From Nyssa sinensis (lineage: Eukaryota; Streptophyta; Magnoliopsida; Cornales; Nyssaceae): DNA of 64,000 nt. This document shows positions 35,416 to 47,415 of this stretch, piece after piece. The translations under genes and the position numbers were made by a program. Below the pieces are notes generated by a model. It had not been told where the DNA came from and ran no database searches. It worked only from the letters and a program-made list of their open reading frames with translations. The DNA is taken from NCBI GenBank assembly GCA_008638375.1, contig VIRR01000570.1, positions 170,640-234,639 of the forward strand, given 5' to 3'. The first letter of the stretch is position 1. Each line of letters starts with the position of its first letter.

Positions 35416-38400
35416 ATGCCTTCTACAAGCAATGCACCTACAAGCAATGCACCCACCATGAATTTGTCTCATGGAGAGAAGCCCGAAAAATTCAATGGGA
35501 CGAATTTTAAACGTTGGAACCAGAAAATGATCTTCTATCTCACAACCTTGAACTTGGCAAGGTTCCTTCATGAAAATTCTCCTGTACTTGCTGAAGGAGA
35601 AACTGACAAGGAAAAAGTGGTTGTTGTTGATGCATGGAAACATGCAGATTTCTTGTGTATAAATTATGTTTTGAATGGATTGGATAATACATTATATAAT
35701 GTATATTATTCAATCAAAACAACAAAGCAACTATAAGACTCTTTAGACAAGAAATATAAAACTGAGGATGCTGGCATGAAGTAATTCATAGTTGGCAAAT
35801 TTCTTGACTACAAGATGGTAGACCATAAAACAGTTATAAGCCAAGTTCAAGATTTACAAGTGATCCTCCATGACATCCATGCTGAAGGAATGTCTCTAAG
35901 TGATTCATTTCAAGTGACTGCTATGATAGAGAAATTGCCACCATCATGGGAAGACTTTAAGAATTATCTCAAGCACAAACGCAAAGAGATGAATCTTGAA
36001 GAATTGATAGTAAGACTAAGAATTGAAGAAGATAACTGAGGATCTGAGAAGAAGAATGGAAATCATTCCATGGGGGCTAAGGCAAATGTTTTCGAACAAG
36101 GCTCAAAGAATAAAAGGAAGCATGAAGGTCAAGGTCCTTCTCAAGTTTCTAAGAAGTTCAAGGGGAAATGTTACAATTGTGGTAAGCAAGGACATCGTTC
36201 AAAGGACTGTCGCAAACCTAAGAACTCAAGGAAACAAAATGATCAAGCAAACATGACAGAATGTGACAGGCTTTCAGTTGTTGTTGGTGAGATGAATCTT
36301 TCCACCGTTGTATCCGAATGTAACTTGGTGGGAAACACCAAGGAATAGTGGGTAAACACTGGGGCTACACGCCACATTTGTTTAAACAAATGGATGTTCT
36401 CTACCTACAAACATGTTGAGCACGAAGAACAACTCTTCATGGGTAATTCTTCGAGTTCCAAAGTTGAAGGACATGGAAAGGTGATATTGAAAATGACATT
36501 TGGCAAAGAACTCATTCTTAACGATGTGCTTCATGTGCCTAACATTCGTAAAAACTTAGTCTCTGGATCATTGCTTAGCAAGAATGGCTTCAAATTAGTC
36601 TTTATGTCTGACAAATTTGTGCTCACTAAGAATGAGATGTTTGTGGGAAAGGGTTATTTGAGTGAAGGGCTGTTTAAGATAAATGTAATGACTATTGTAC
36701 CAAAATCTATTAATAATAATAATGCTTCTTCTACTTACTTGCTTGAATCTTCAAATATTTGGCATGCTAGATTAGGACATGTTAATTATGATACGTTACG
36801 TAGATTAATTAACTTAGAATTTTTGCCTAAATTTGATATTAATCCTAATCACAAATGTGAAACTTGTGTGGAATCTAAATTGACAAGATTACCCTTCCAT
36901 TCTGTTGGAAGAAGCACTGAACCTTTAGATTTAATTCATAGTGATATTTGTGACTTAAAGTTTGTGCAAACTAGAGAGGGGAAAAAAGTATTTTATTACT
37001 TTTATTGATGATTGCACTAGATACTGTTATGTGTATTTGCTAAGAAGCAAAGATGAGGCTATAGAAATGTTCAAACATTACAAGAATGAAGTTGAGAATC
37101 AACTTAGCAAAAAGATCAAGGCAATAAGAGGTGGTGAATATGAATCACCTTTTGAGGAGTTCTGTTCAGAACATGGAATCATTCACCAAACTACCGCTCC
37201 TTATTCACCTCAATCTAATGGTATTGCTGAACGCAAAAATTGAACATTAAAAGAAATGATGAATGATATGTTGTTAAGTTCTGGTTCACCCCAGAATTTG
37301 TGGAGGGAAGCTTTGCTTTCCGCTAATTATATTTTCAACAAGGTACCTCATAAGAAAACTCATAAAACACCTTATGAATTATGGAAAGGTCCCAAAACTT
37401 GCTATAAATACTTAAGAGTGTGGGGGTGTCTAGCTAAAGTGGCAGTTCCTAAACCTAAAAAGGTTAAGATAGGACCAAAACCATTGACTGTGTATTCATT
37501 GGTTATGCAAATAACAGTAGTGTATATCGATTTCTTGCTTATAAATCTGAGATTCCTGATGTGCATGTTAATACAATTATTGAGTCAACGGATGCTTCAT
37601 TTTTCAAAAATGCATTTCCTTATAACATGACACATGAATCAAGTTTACAGAAACGGCTTCTAGAAGCTACAGTTAGTAATAATCATGAAAGTATAGACCA
37701 AAAGTCTATAATTGATGAACCTAGACGTAGCAAGAGAGCAAAGAAATCGACATCCTTGGGACTTGATTTTCTAACATATTTGTTGGAAAATGATCCTCAA
37801 ACGTTCAAGGAAGCAATGTCCTTTCCTGAAGCTTCATATTGGAAAGAAACAATCTATAGTGAAATTGAATCCATCATGCAAAATCATACGTGAGAATTAG
37901 TGGATCTTCCACCTGGTTCCAAACCATTAGGATCCAAATGGATATTTAAAAAGAAGATGAAAGTTGATGGATCAATAGAGAAATATAAAGCAAGACTTGT
38001 TGTCAAAGGCTATAAGCAAAAGGAAGGATTAGATTATTTCGATACTTACTCACCAGTTACTAGAATCACATCCATTCGAATGTTAACTGCGATAGCAGCC
38101 TTAAATGGATTAGAAATACATCAAATGGATGTAAAAATTGCTTTCTTAAATGGTGAGTTAGATGAAGAAATATATATGGAACAACCCGAGGGATTACTGC
38201 TTCTGGATAAGAAAGGAAAGTATGCAAGCTTGTCAAATCCCTCTATGGATTAAAGTAAGCACCAAAACAATAGCATGAGAAATTTGACAATGTAATGACT
38301 TCAAATGGATTCAAGATCAATGAGTGTGACAAATGTGTATATGTCAAAACCACTCAAAAATGATATGTCATTTTATGTCTTTATGTTGATGATATGCTAA

Positions 38401-39347
38401 TTTTAGGTAGCACCATTGATATGATAAATGCTACAAAACAAATGTTATCTAGTAGATTTGATATGAAAGACTTAGGTGTTGTAGACACTATTTTAGGAAT
38501 GAAAATTTCTAGAATGTTTGATGGACTTGTTTTATCTCAATCTCATTACATTAAGAAATTACTTGATAAGTTCAAGAAATATAACATAAATCATGTAAAG
38601 ACACCAGTGGATGTAAGTCTTCATCTTGCTAAAAATACTGGATAAAGCATATCTCAAATAGAGTATTCTCGTATAATAGGCAGTTTAATGTATGTCATGA
38701 ACTGCACTCGACCTGATATAGTATATTCTGTGAGTAAGCTTAGTCGATTTACGAGTAATCCAGGAAACAATCACTGGAAAGCAATAATAAGACTTTTGGG
38801 ATATTTAAAATATACCCAAAATTATGGACTGCACTACACGAGATATCCAGCTGTACTTGAAGGGTATAGTGATGCTAATTGGATATCTAATTCAAAAGAC
38901 ACCAAATCCACAAGTGGATATGTTTTTACTATAGGAAGTGCAGCCGTGTCTTGGAAATCCTCCAAACAAACATATATTGCTAGATCTACAATAGAATTTG
39001 AATTCATTGCTTTAGATAAAGCTGGAAAAGAAGCAGAATGGCTTCATAATTTCTTAGAGGATACTCTAAATTGGTCAAGACCAATGCCCGCTATTTGTAT
39101 ACATTGTGATAGTCAATCAGCAATTAGAAGGGCACAAAGTCATATGTATAATGGTAAGTCACGACACATACGTCGAAGACAAAATACCGTTAAACAATTG
39201 CTCTCGAATGGAATTATCACCATTGACTATGTAAGGTCAAAAGATAATATTGCAGATCCACTTACAAAAGGCTTAACACGAGAACAAGTTGAAAATTCAT
39301 CGAAGGGAATGGGTTTAAAGCCTATGTCTAAACAAGAGTTGTCATAG
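35416..39347 (+). pseudogene. gag-pol of copia element A (broken)
   Basis: Starts at the ATG at 35416 (MPSTSNAPTSNAPTMNLSHG). In order: Gag (KFNGTNFKRWNQKM); zinc knuckle CYNCGKQGHRSKDC near 36170; protease [11 protein letters not shown] near 36350; integrase HHCC ([11 protein letters not shown] to CETCVESK); integrase core ([10 protein letters not shown], then [13 protein letters not shown]); RT ([30 protein letters not shown]); RNase H ([31 protein letters not shown]). Stops occur at 35734 (TAA), near 35782 (TAA), 36037 (TGA) and about 36346 (TAG), with more in RT. Frameshifts lie near 36995, 37490 and 38210. The protease catalytic Asp is Asn (NTGA). Confidence 0.9.
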
Positions 39348-39910
39348 TGGCAACTTAACCCAGTTGACTGGAGATCCCAAGATCTAGGTTCAAAGGGCCA
39401 ACCGAACTATGAAACAACTCAGTACGCACTAAGGAGATATTTACTCCTAACCATTCCTATGATGAGACAGTGCATATCTGTCGCGAGAACCAAGAATAAT
39501 TTACACTTTTAATGATCTCTATATCTTGGAAAAATGTCCAAGTAGGGTATTGCAGGATACTCTTCATAGAAATCACCTATGTGAATAAGAAGGGGCCGCT
39601 TCTATGGGAATTTGAAAGACTGAATTCTCTAAAACACTCACACAAACAAGAGGTGTTCAAGGCCAAAATGAACACAAACGTGAGAACTAACTATGTCCGA
39701 AAGAGTACTGTGTGATTTCTATTGTCTTGGTTTACACAAACGGCTGACAGTTCAAAGACCTCATGTCTACTGATTAGCTAAATAAATCCGATAGTCATTC
39801 ACTATGGCAAGTTCAAAGCCAATAGGCTACTTAACCCAATGCAGTAACTTTTTCACTATACTCGAACTAGTGTCAGCATATCATTTGCATTACATTCAGT
39901 CAATTTCATT

Positions 39911-39922
39911 CATGTGGGGGAT
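39911..39922 (+). other. Polypurine tract of copia element A
   Basis: CATGTGGGGGAT directly before the 3' LTR, the usual plus-strand primer position. Confidence 0.7.
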
Positions 39923-41013
39923 TGTTGGAAATAAATGAGTTTGAGCATTATAATTAGCTATCTTTGAGCTAAAATTAAAGTGGGTCCCATAAATTAATTT
40001 TAGTGGGTCCACATGGGAATGTGTTCTCCTCCATAAGGAGATGAAGATTATATCTTGGTTGCTCAAAACCATTAAGGAGTAAATGAGAAACTTCCTCCAA
40101 ACATCACCACTTGAAAATGGTAACAAAAGCTTGAAGCTTGTGCAAAAAGCTTGTGTCCCACATAGGATGGGTACAAGGCTTTTAATTAGTATATATACAC
40201 ATACCTTGGAAGAGGGTTTGGGTCCCAAAGGGCACCCTAGTTTTGTGGAAGGGGGAGGACCTAGCACATGCTTGGTTCACCATACACGCGCGTTGCCGCC
40301 CCGCCCCGCACCGAACTGGTTCGGGTTCTGGGCCTTGGCTTGCTATGTATATATCTTTTTAGAGAAAATTTATTTAAAATTTTTCAAACCAGAAACGCAG
40401 TCGTTTTGAACATGTGTTTAAGTTACCATTGGGATTCCGAAACGTTGTCGTTTTGCGGCGTACGTATGATTACCGTTGGGAGTTCAAAACGTTGTCGTTT
40501 TGGACATACTGTTTGACTGAATGGGCGTCTTTTCATGGAAGCGTCTGTGTCTGTTCGCCATAAACAGACACAACTGAACCTTCATGACTGTACCAAACAG
40601 TCATGAAGAAGCCTATCAATACCCGACCCTCATTGCATTCCATCACATTCGAAATATTGCATTCTTTCTCTCTCTCTGCATAAGTCAAAGTTCGAGTGCT
40701 GCCATTATTGTGTTCGTAGGGTTCTAAAGATTGAAGTGCTGCTTCTTTAGATCCGAATTTGTTCTATTTTGAGAGACGATTGCTCATCACCTTGAGCACC
40801 GAGAGGGAGCAAATTCGTCTTAAGGAAATTGTGAATTTCACAATGCTCGGATTTTTTCATTCTGTAACAGTGAGTTTCTGTTCAAACTCAAATATAGTAT
40901 TTTTCATTCTGTTTTAATTATTTATTCTGTTTAATTTCTTGTAACAGTATATATATATATATATATATATTAGATTATATATATTCAGTATATCTCAGGC
41001 ATACAATCTTACA
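39923..41013 (+). repeat. 3' LTR of copia element A
   Basis: 1091 bases, partner of 33703-34781, ending CATACAATCTTACA before unrelated flank. Confidence 0.92.
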
Positions 41014-42840
41014 AAAACTACCATAAAGAATTGTGCCCATAAAGTTTGCAAAGGATTAGGATGAAAGATATAAATGTATTAAATGGTAACATGATGAAGC
41101 TTAGAAATTTCTAATTGTTCTGGAGGGAGTTAATAAAAAAATACTTTTATTATATAAATAACAATTCAACATATATGCATCATATAAAAAGAATTTAGAA
41201 GTATGTAGAAAATGGGAAACCGCACATGGTTGTAGGACTTTACCGAGACTTGTGCTTTTGTTTAACTGTCGTCCATTACAGCAGAGTAATAAAGATTCTA
41301 AATAGTGTTCAAATGTTTATTTCACTGCCAAAATCCAACATAACGATGTTATCCTGTTTTGCCCAAGGGGATATGGTCTGGTATGGCTGTTAAAAACAAA
41401 ATAAAAAACCTTAAAGGGAGAGAGAGAGAGAGAGAGAGAGCTACTGATTGAGTGGAACCAGTAATTGTTGTGAGAGAGATAATAACCCAAGAACTCTGGA
41501 TCTGAGTTTCGAAATACTGTGAAAAAAAATTACAACTTGGGTTTCTGTGGAATTATATTATGGCATTGGAGCTAGGTGGAGCAAAATGTCGTACTCATTT
41601 TTGTAGTGAACTCAAAAAAGGTCGGGATATGGAATTATTGAGTTGACTTGTATGCTTCGGTTGTATTTGGGCTGCCCCATTCTTTTCTTGGCGCCTTTTA
41701 GTGCATCATATTTAATACTTAAAAAAAGAAGAAGAAGAAGACTATCTGCTCATTCCTGCTGGTGTTGTAGTACAAGCTTACTACCAATTGGTGGTAAATA
41801 TTTAAGCACGTTTTACATTACTTCTATGTGACTTTATACTTTTTTATGCCGGCATATCAACAGTCTGGAACACTTTGAACATTATTATATTTAAGAAATT
41901 GCCATTAACACCAGTCCTTACATGGGAAAATTTGATCTTCCAATTAATGCTCATATTATTTGGATTTTTTCATCCCCTTTCTTCTTCTCCTCCTATACGT
42001 GTCCAACACTTTAAAATGAGTATATAATTTTCTTTTTAAAAAAAAAAAAAAAATCAAACATTGGGGGGGGGGGGGGGGGTGCGTTGAGACATTTTAACCT
42101 AACCCATCCCAAATTTTTTTACCAACCTCAATCCCAACCCATTTTTGTGGACCTTTTTAAAGTTGTCTTGTTTAGGCCCACTTACTCATCTTTGAATAGA
42201 AGCCAGCCCACTAAATTTTAAGCCTTAAAACAAATTCATTAGGCAAGAGAAGCATAGAACTGGGGCTTTTTCTTCTTCTCATTATTGAGGTGCTTGAGGT
42301 TGCAAATCTTTCACTTGATGATTTGTAAATTTTCTTACTCCTAATTTGATCGAAACAATATTAGAATTTGATTAAATGCTCATTTATATAAAGATAAATA
42401 TATATATATATATATATATTATTAAGCATTTCCCAATGTGTCCATGTCATACATTTTTGAAAAATCTCATGTCAGTGTGTTGGCATCCTGTCCTATCCGT
42501 GCTTCTTAATTAGGAACAAAAGAAGAAGGCTACAAGACACTTGAATTAAACACTAATTTAATAAAATTTAGGCAGTATAGTGCTGTAGTTCATGATTTTT
42601 ATTTTTATTTTTTATTGTAGTCCCAATCTGAATCATGATTCGGGTTAACTTGCCCTTGTTGATTTATTTTAAGTAAGTATACTCTTAATTGAAATCATTA
42701 CTTGTATTTGATTTGTCGACTCCTTATATTTGAATTTCTCTATGCTTTGACCCCCCTCCTTTTTCTTTTCTTTTTTTGCTGAAAAAAGACTTGCTATCAT
42801 TTCAGTTTCCTTTGCAGTTACATTAATATATGTAACAATA
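41014..42840. other. Intergenic DNA with simple repeats
   Basis: Holds a (GA)n run at about 41417-41440 and a 17-base G run at about 42063-42079, a strong G-quadruplex-prone and assembly-sensitive tract. No gene seen. Confidence 0.55.
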
Positions 42841-42860
42841 CTGTTATGTTGCAAGCAAGA

Positions 42861-43905
42861 TTGTCTAAACGTGACAGTGTGCAACAACTGTGGAATTCCC
42901 AGGTAAGATTAATATTTCATCATTCTTGAATCATTTTTCATGTTTTATCATATAAAAAATGTTCCAAGAATTAATTTGGTAATATTCTTTTACTACATGG
43001 AAAGGTGTACTTTTATTCTTAGTTTTATGTGTTTTGTTAATGTGGTAATACTCCTTTACTGTATGGAAATGTGCAATTTTATTTATTTATTTTTTCACTT
43101 TCTGAGATTTTATGCAACCTTACTGGAGTTGAAATGAAAACTGAACTTCAAGATTGAATCATCCATTTTGGCCTTTCCAGCATTGAATTGGTCTGCTGCT
43201 AATGTTCCCGTGTGCCTGTTGGTAGGAGAATGGATTCATTCAAAATGGGGAATTGCTAATATTGGAGGAACCCTATGGCCCAAATAGTGGTCTTTGTTGG
43301 TTCCTCTAATATACCATTTAGTTTGCCTTCTGCTGCAGTGATCTGATCTTTTGACTGCAGTTAACTGTTATCTTGTTATTAGTCACATTGCTGCTGAGTG
43401 CACATCGACAACCATGTGTTGGAACTGTAAAGAGCCAGGAGACCTAGCAAGCCAGTGCAACAATGATCCAGCCTGCCATATGTGTGGTAAGATGGGTCAC
43501 CTGGCTCGTGATTGCTTTAACCCAAGCCTACCCTCTCACGATGCAAGTTTCTGCAACAACTGCTACAAGCCAGGCCACATTGCTGCTGAGTGCACTAACG
43601 AGAAGGCTTGCAACTACTGCCGTAAAACTGGCCACCTTGCGCTTGACTGCCCCAACGATCCTGTCTGCAACATCTGCAATATATCAGGTCACATGGCCCG
43701 TCACTGCCCCAACTCAGGCCTATCACCGCCAGAAGTAGTAGGAGGTCCTTTCCACGACATAATGTCTCACAATTGTGGGCATCCGGGCCATATCAGCCAT
43801 GACTGTGTATCCATTGTCATGTGCAACAAGTGTGATGGGAGGGGCCACCAAGCCTATGAGTGCCCTTCTGTCCGGAAGCTTGACCATGGCTTTCGTAGGT
43901 ACTGA
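42861..43905 (+). pseudogene. CCHC zinc-knuckle protein (CNBP/GIS2-like), decaying
   Basis: Plant CCHC-repeat proteins of this type bind single-stranded nucleic acid. Two exons fit: one ending at 42902 (KQDCLNVTVCNNCGIP, donor AG|GTAAGA) and one from 43383 to 43905 (acceptor TTATTAG). Eight knuckles can be traced, six intact, such as CHMCGKMGHLARDC and CNNCYKPGHIAAEC. The second has lost its His (CWNCKEPGDLASQC) and the seventh its first Cys (SHNCGHPGHISHDC). The upstream exon seems shifted by one base relative to the expected GHFAS.DC knuckle, and no start codon or first knuckles are found. The C-terminus is complete. Confidence 0.7.
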
Positions 43906-46277
43906 TCAAAATGGTTGATACTATTTATTGGGTCCATAATACAATTTTGATTGTGAGTGACTTGTTTTTGAACAAGAGTTAAATTGTCTTTTCATTTTGC
44001 ATATGATATGATTGGAGGCTTGTATAGGCACTCCTTTTTGTGCAAGTTGGTGTAGCAATCTCTTCTTTTGAAATGGTTTTTTTCTTATTAGATCACTGAT
44101 GGATTCTTTATTTTTTGGGTGAAATTTTCTTTAGATTTTCTTTTACTTCTACTTCTAGCATATATTTATTGCAAGCAAAATCATGGACCTTATGGTTCAA
44201 CATTACATAACATCAATATCAAATCATACCATAACCATCTTAGCTGATCTAAATTTTCATTTAAAAGCTCTCAACAACCCATTTAAGGTAATGTGAGGGG
44301 AAGAGCCTTGGAGAGAATGATTTAGTTGTAACCCAAAAAAACAAAAAAAAAAAAAAAACATTTTAGGTGAAAATGCAAAAGAAATAAATGATCCAGAATG
44401 GCAATTGAATAACATTTCTTGTATTCCAAATCAAATTTCCCAGGCAAACACTTAGTAGGACTGTAAAATGAGTTGAGTTATTCGAATTTGATTTGACTAG
44501 AGGCTCATTTGAGCTCGGTTCGCAAGATAAACAAGACGAGTTTGAATATATTTTAAGACTCATTAATTTACTGAGCTCCGCACGAGTTTGACTTGTCAAG
44601 TGAAAAGTAGTCTAATGTTACATAAAATATCAAGCTACTCGAGTTTGGTTCAATTAAATGTTCGTTTGAGATCGGCTTGAAAAATTAAAAAGCTGAATTT
44701 CAACACAATTTGAAACTCGTATATTTTAGCGAGTCAAACGTAAACAACCCACTACTCTTATCAGGTCGAGTCATTTATAAACCCTAGACACCTTCCCTAG
44801 AATTATAAAGCTGTGTTTGGATAGTAGTCTAAAACATAATTTGCGCTATCTGAGATTCTGAGATACTGTTTGTTAATGAATGTTTATTGACCAATTTAAA
44901 AGATTCTTTCTGAATATATCATAAACATATTTCAAAAATCTAAAGTTACAGACCATTGGGAGCAATGATGCATGACATCTCTTTAACACACTTAACTCAT
45001 CGACTAAGACTCCTTCACGTAGTGTCATTTTTCTCTCTTTCTCTCTTCTACTAATCCTATTATACGCAAGTTTCTCTCTTGTTCCCTCTGTCGTTCGCAC
45101 AGAACTCTCCTACATCTCTCTCACACAGAAATCAAAATGAACGAGGAAGAAGTTTGATTCATCTCTCTCTTTCTCTCTCACAGATCAAATCTTCACTGAA
45201 GAGGGTTTGTCGATCAAAGACAGTTAGGTTTCGTAGTGTCTCATCAACAAACAGTGAGAGCGTTCGTCGGGTTTATCGATCTAGTTCTCTCTAGTAGATT
45301 GAACAAATTTCAAACCAAATTTCCCCTATTTCAATTGCATTCAAGTATATCAATCAAATCTTTCACCTATCAATGTTCTCTCTGAGATTTTGAACAAATT
45401 TGAAACCAGATCTCCCATATTTAAATGTAATTTTTGGTATCAAACCAAATCTTTTTCTATCTATGTTCTCTTTCGTAGATTGAACAAAATTTAGATATTC
45501 CTTGTGCTTATCGCATTCATCTTTCCAACCAACAATGAAGGCTATCCTTTCTCTATTTAGTATCTGTGAAAGTTTTCTATGTCTTCAACACAACAAATGT
45601 TACTAGAGGGCAGAAGAAAAAACAACAACAAACGTTTTCTGAAGACGATCACTCATACACTGACGAGAACATTGTGCCAGTACCTCCTTCCACATTCAAA
45701 AAGGTATGCAAACCCTGGTGGAACGACCTTGCGCTCTTTGTTTCTTGTGTCACAAAGGGTTTTGTATCTTGTAAACTAAATCAAACAAAAGTGCTATTAT
45801 CATTCTCTTGTCCTTGTAGTTGTGAAAATATTCCAACACTTGAAATCAATAATTATCATTCTCTTGTCCTTGTGTATACTTTAAAGTTACATTTTTAGAA
45901 AACCAAATACAGTGCTATTATCAAATAATTATCAGCAATAATTCATATTTAAAGATGTAATTAAATCATTTCTTTGGAGATTTAAGACTGATTCTGTACT
46001 TAACACTGGATGATGAACTTTTTCTAATGATTTATAGAACGTAATATTTCGAGGAAAAATAATTTGTGCCGAAAGGGTGAAATGAGCCATTGGAAACCTC
46101 GCTCGATCATAAAAGAAGACAAATCCACAAAAAAAAAAACCTAATGTATTAATTTTCTAAAAATGGGTTGTTTTAAAAAAACAAAATTGTATTTCCAAAC
46201 ACATTTTATGTGAAATTTTTTATTTTTTTCCCTTTCAATAATAAAAAAGAGTTTCACACAGCTCTTTCATTAGTATC
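43906..46277. other. Intergenic DNA
   Basis: 44460-44780 is a degenerate repeat rich in GAGTTTGA/CTCGAG motifs. 45030-45300 is CTCT-rich and leader-like. 45590-45702 reads as a possible exon (TRGQKKKQQQTFSEDD) ending at a donor-like AAAAAG|GTATGC, but no partner exons were found. No gene is called. Confidence 0.45.
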
Positions 46278-46301
46278 GTGAGTTTCAGAATTCAGAGAGA
46301 G

Positions 46302-47045
46302 ATGTGCACCTTGGAAAAGCGAGGTAGTCTCTTCATCCTAACACTAACAGGCAACGATGAGCACCGCCTGAACCCAACCTTAATCGACGCCATCAAAGCC
46401 GCTCTCCTCCGAGTCCGTTCCAAGTCCTCCACTGCACCTTCCGCTCTGATCATCACCGCCCAAGGCAAATTCTTCTCCAATGGCTACGATCTCGCTTGGG
46501 CCAATACCTCTGGTCCCGCCGCCACCACCGTAGACCGCCTCCAACTCATGTCCTTCAAACTTAGATCTCTCGTCAACGATCTCATCTCCTTCCCCATACC
46601 TACCATCGCCGCCATCTCGGGCCACGCGTCAGCTGCCGGCTTCGTCTTAGCTCTGTGCCACGACTACATTTTGATGAGGAAGGACCGAGGGTTTCTGTAC
46701 ATGAGCGAGCTCGACATTGGGTTTAAGATCCCGGCTTGGTTTATGGCTTTGGCCCGGTGCAAGATCGGCTCGCCGATGGCTCTGCGCGACGTTATACAAA
46801 GAGCCACGAAGTTTACGGCCGAGGTGGCGGCCGAGAAGGGCATCATCGACTCGGCGCATGATAGCGCAGAGGAGACGATGAAAGCCGCCGTGAGACTCGG
46901 GGAAGAGTTGGTCTGGAGGAAGTGGGATGGACACGTGTACGCTCAGAATCGGATGGTTGTATTTGCCGATGTGTTAGTGGCGATTGGATTCGATGAGACC
47001 GTAGAAAACGCTAGTCACGTGACTAAGGCTGCCCCGCAACTTTAA
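46302..47045 (+). CDS. ECI1: Enoyl-CoA delta isomerase, peroxisomal type
   Basis: Crotonase-fold enzyme that shifts cis-3/trans-3 double bonds of enoyl-CoA to trans-2 so unsaturated fatty acids can enter beta-oxidation. The intronless frame gives 247 residues from the ATG at 46302 (MCTLEKRGSLFILTLTG). This matches the usual start of plant ECI proteins; eight extra upstream codons are in frame but unlikely to be used. The CoA/oxyanion region is FFSNGYDL (57-64) and SGHASAAG (106-113). The expected catalytic Glu is E136 in MSELDI. Family members usually end in a peroxisomal SKL-like signal; this one ends APQL, so import may be weak or use another route. Codons are GC-rich compared with the surroundings. 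A long hairpin follows the stop. Confidence 0.93.
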   Translation: MCTLEKRGSLFILTLTGNDEHRLNPTLIDAIKAALLRVRSKSSTAPSALIITAQGKFFSNGYDLAWANTSGPAATTVDRLQLMSFKLRSLVNDLISFPIPTIAAISGHASAAGFVLALCHDYILMRKDRGFLYMSELDIGFKIPAWFMALARCKIGSPMALRDVIQRATKFTAEVAAEKGIIDSAHDSAEETMKAAVRLGEELVWRKWDGHVYAQNRMVVFADVLVAIGFDETVENASHVTKAAPQL

Positions 47046-47070
47046 TTGACCCCTCCCTAATTATGTTATA

Positions 47071-47415
47071 ATGTCTTGCCCCCTCATTTATAAAATAAAA
47101 GTTCTAAGAATCTAGCACTCCTTTTTGTAGGATTCTAATTTTATAAAATATTATTTTTATATTCAATAAAAAATAATTAGTATGAAAGATGAATTAAAAA
47201 CAATTGAATTTATCATTTTTAGAGATTACATGATTGTTGATATATACAAATCTATGTAATCTCTAAAAATGATAAATTTAATTGTTTTTAATTCATCTTT
47301 CATACTAATTGTTTTTTTATTGAATATAAAAATAATATTTTATAAAATTAGAATCCTATAAAAAGGAGTTCTAAATTCTTAAAACTTTTATTTTATAAAT
47401 GGGGGGGCAATACAT
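47071..47415. mobile_element. Foldback MITE downstream of ECI-like gene
   Basis: Arms 47076-47231 and 47254-47410 are inverted copies of about 156 bases with few mismatches, separated by a 22-base loop. They run from TTGCCCCCTCATTTATAAAA to GGGGGGGCAA. Weak pairing extends a few bases further out. The element starts 26 bases after the stop codon and would therefore lie in the 3' UTR. Confidence 0.85.

Larger units (their letters stand above)
33703..41013 (+). mobile_element. Ty1/copia element with full gag-pol remnant
   Basis: 7.3 kb: LTRs at 33703-34781 and 39923-41013, an AT-rich leader, gag-pol (35416-39347) and a polypurine tract before the 3' LTR. Domain order protease-integrase-RT-RNase H defines copia. 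The coding region has several stops and frameshifts. Unusually, no 5-base target duplication is seen (TGAAT before, AAAAC after), and no tRNA-iMet primer site follows the 5' LTR. Confidence 0.93.

Noticed and set aside
46292..46934. Antisense frames over the ECI-like gene
   Set aside because: Shadows caused by its GC-rich codons.
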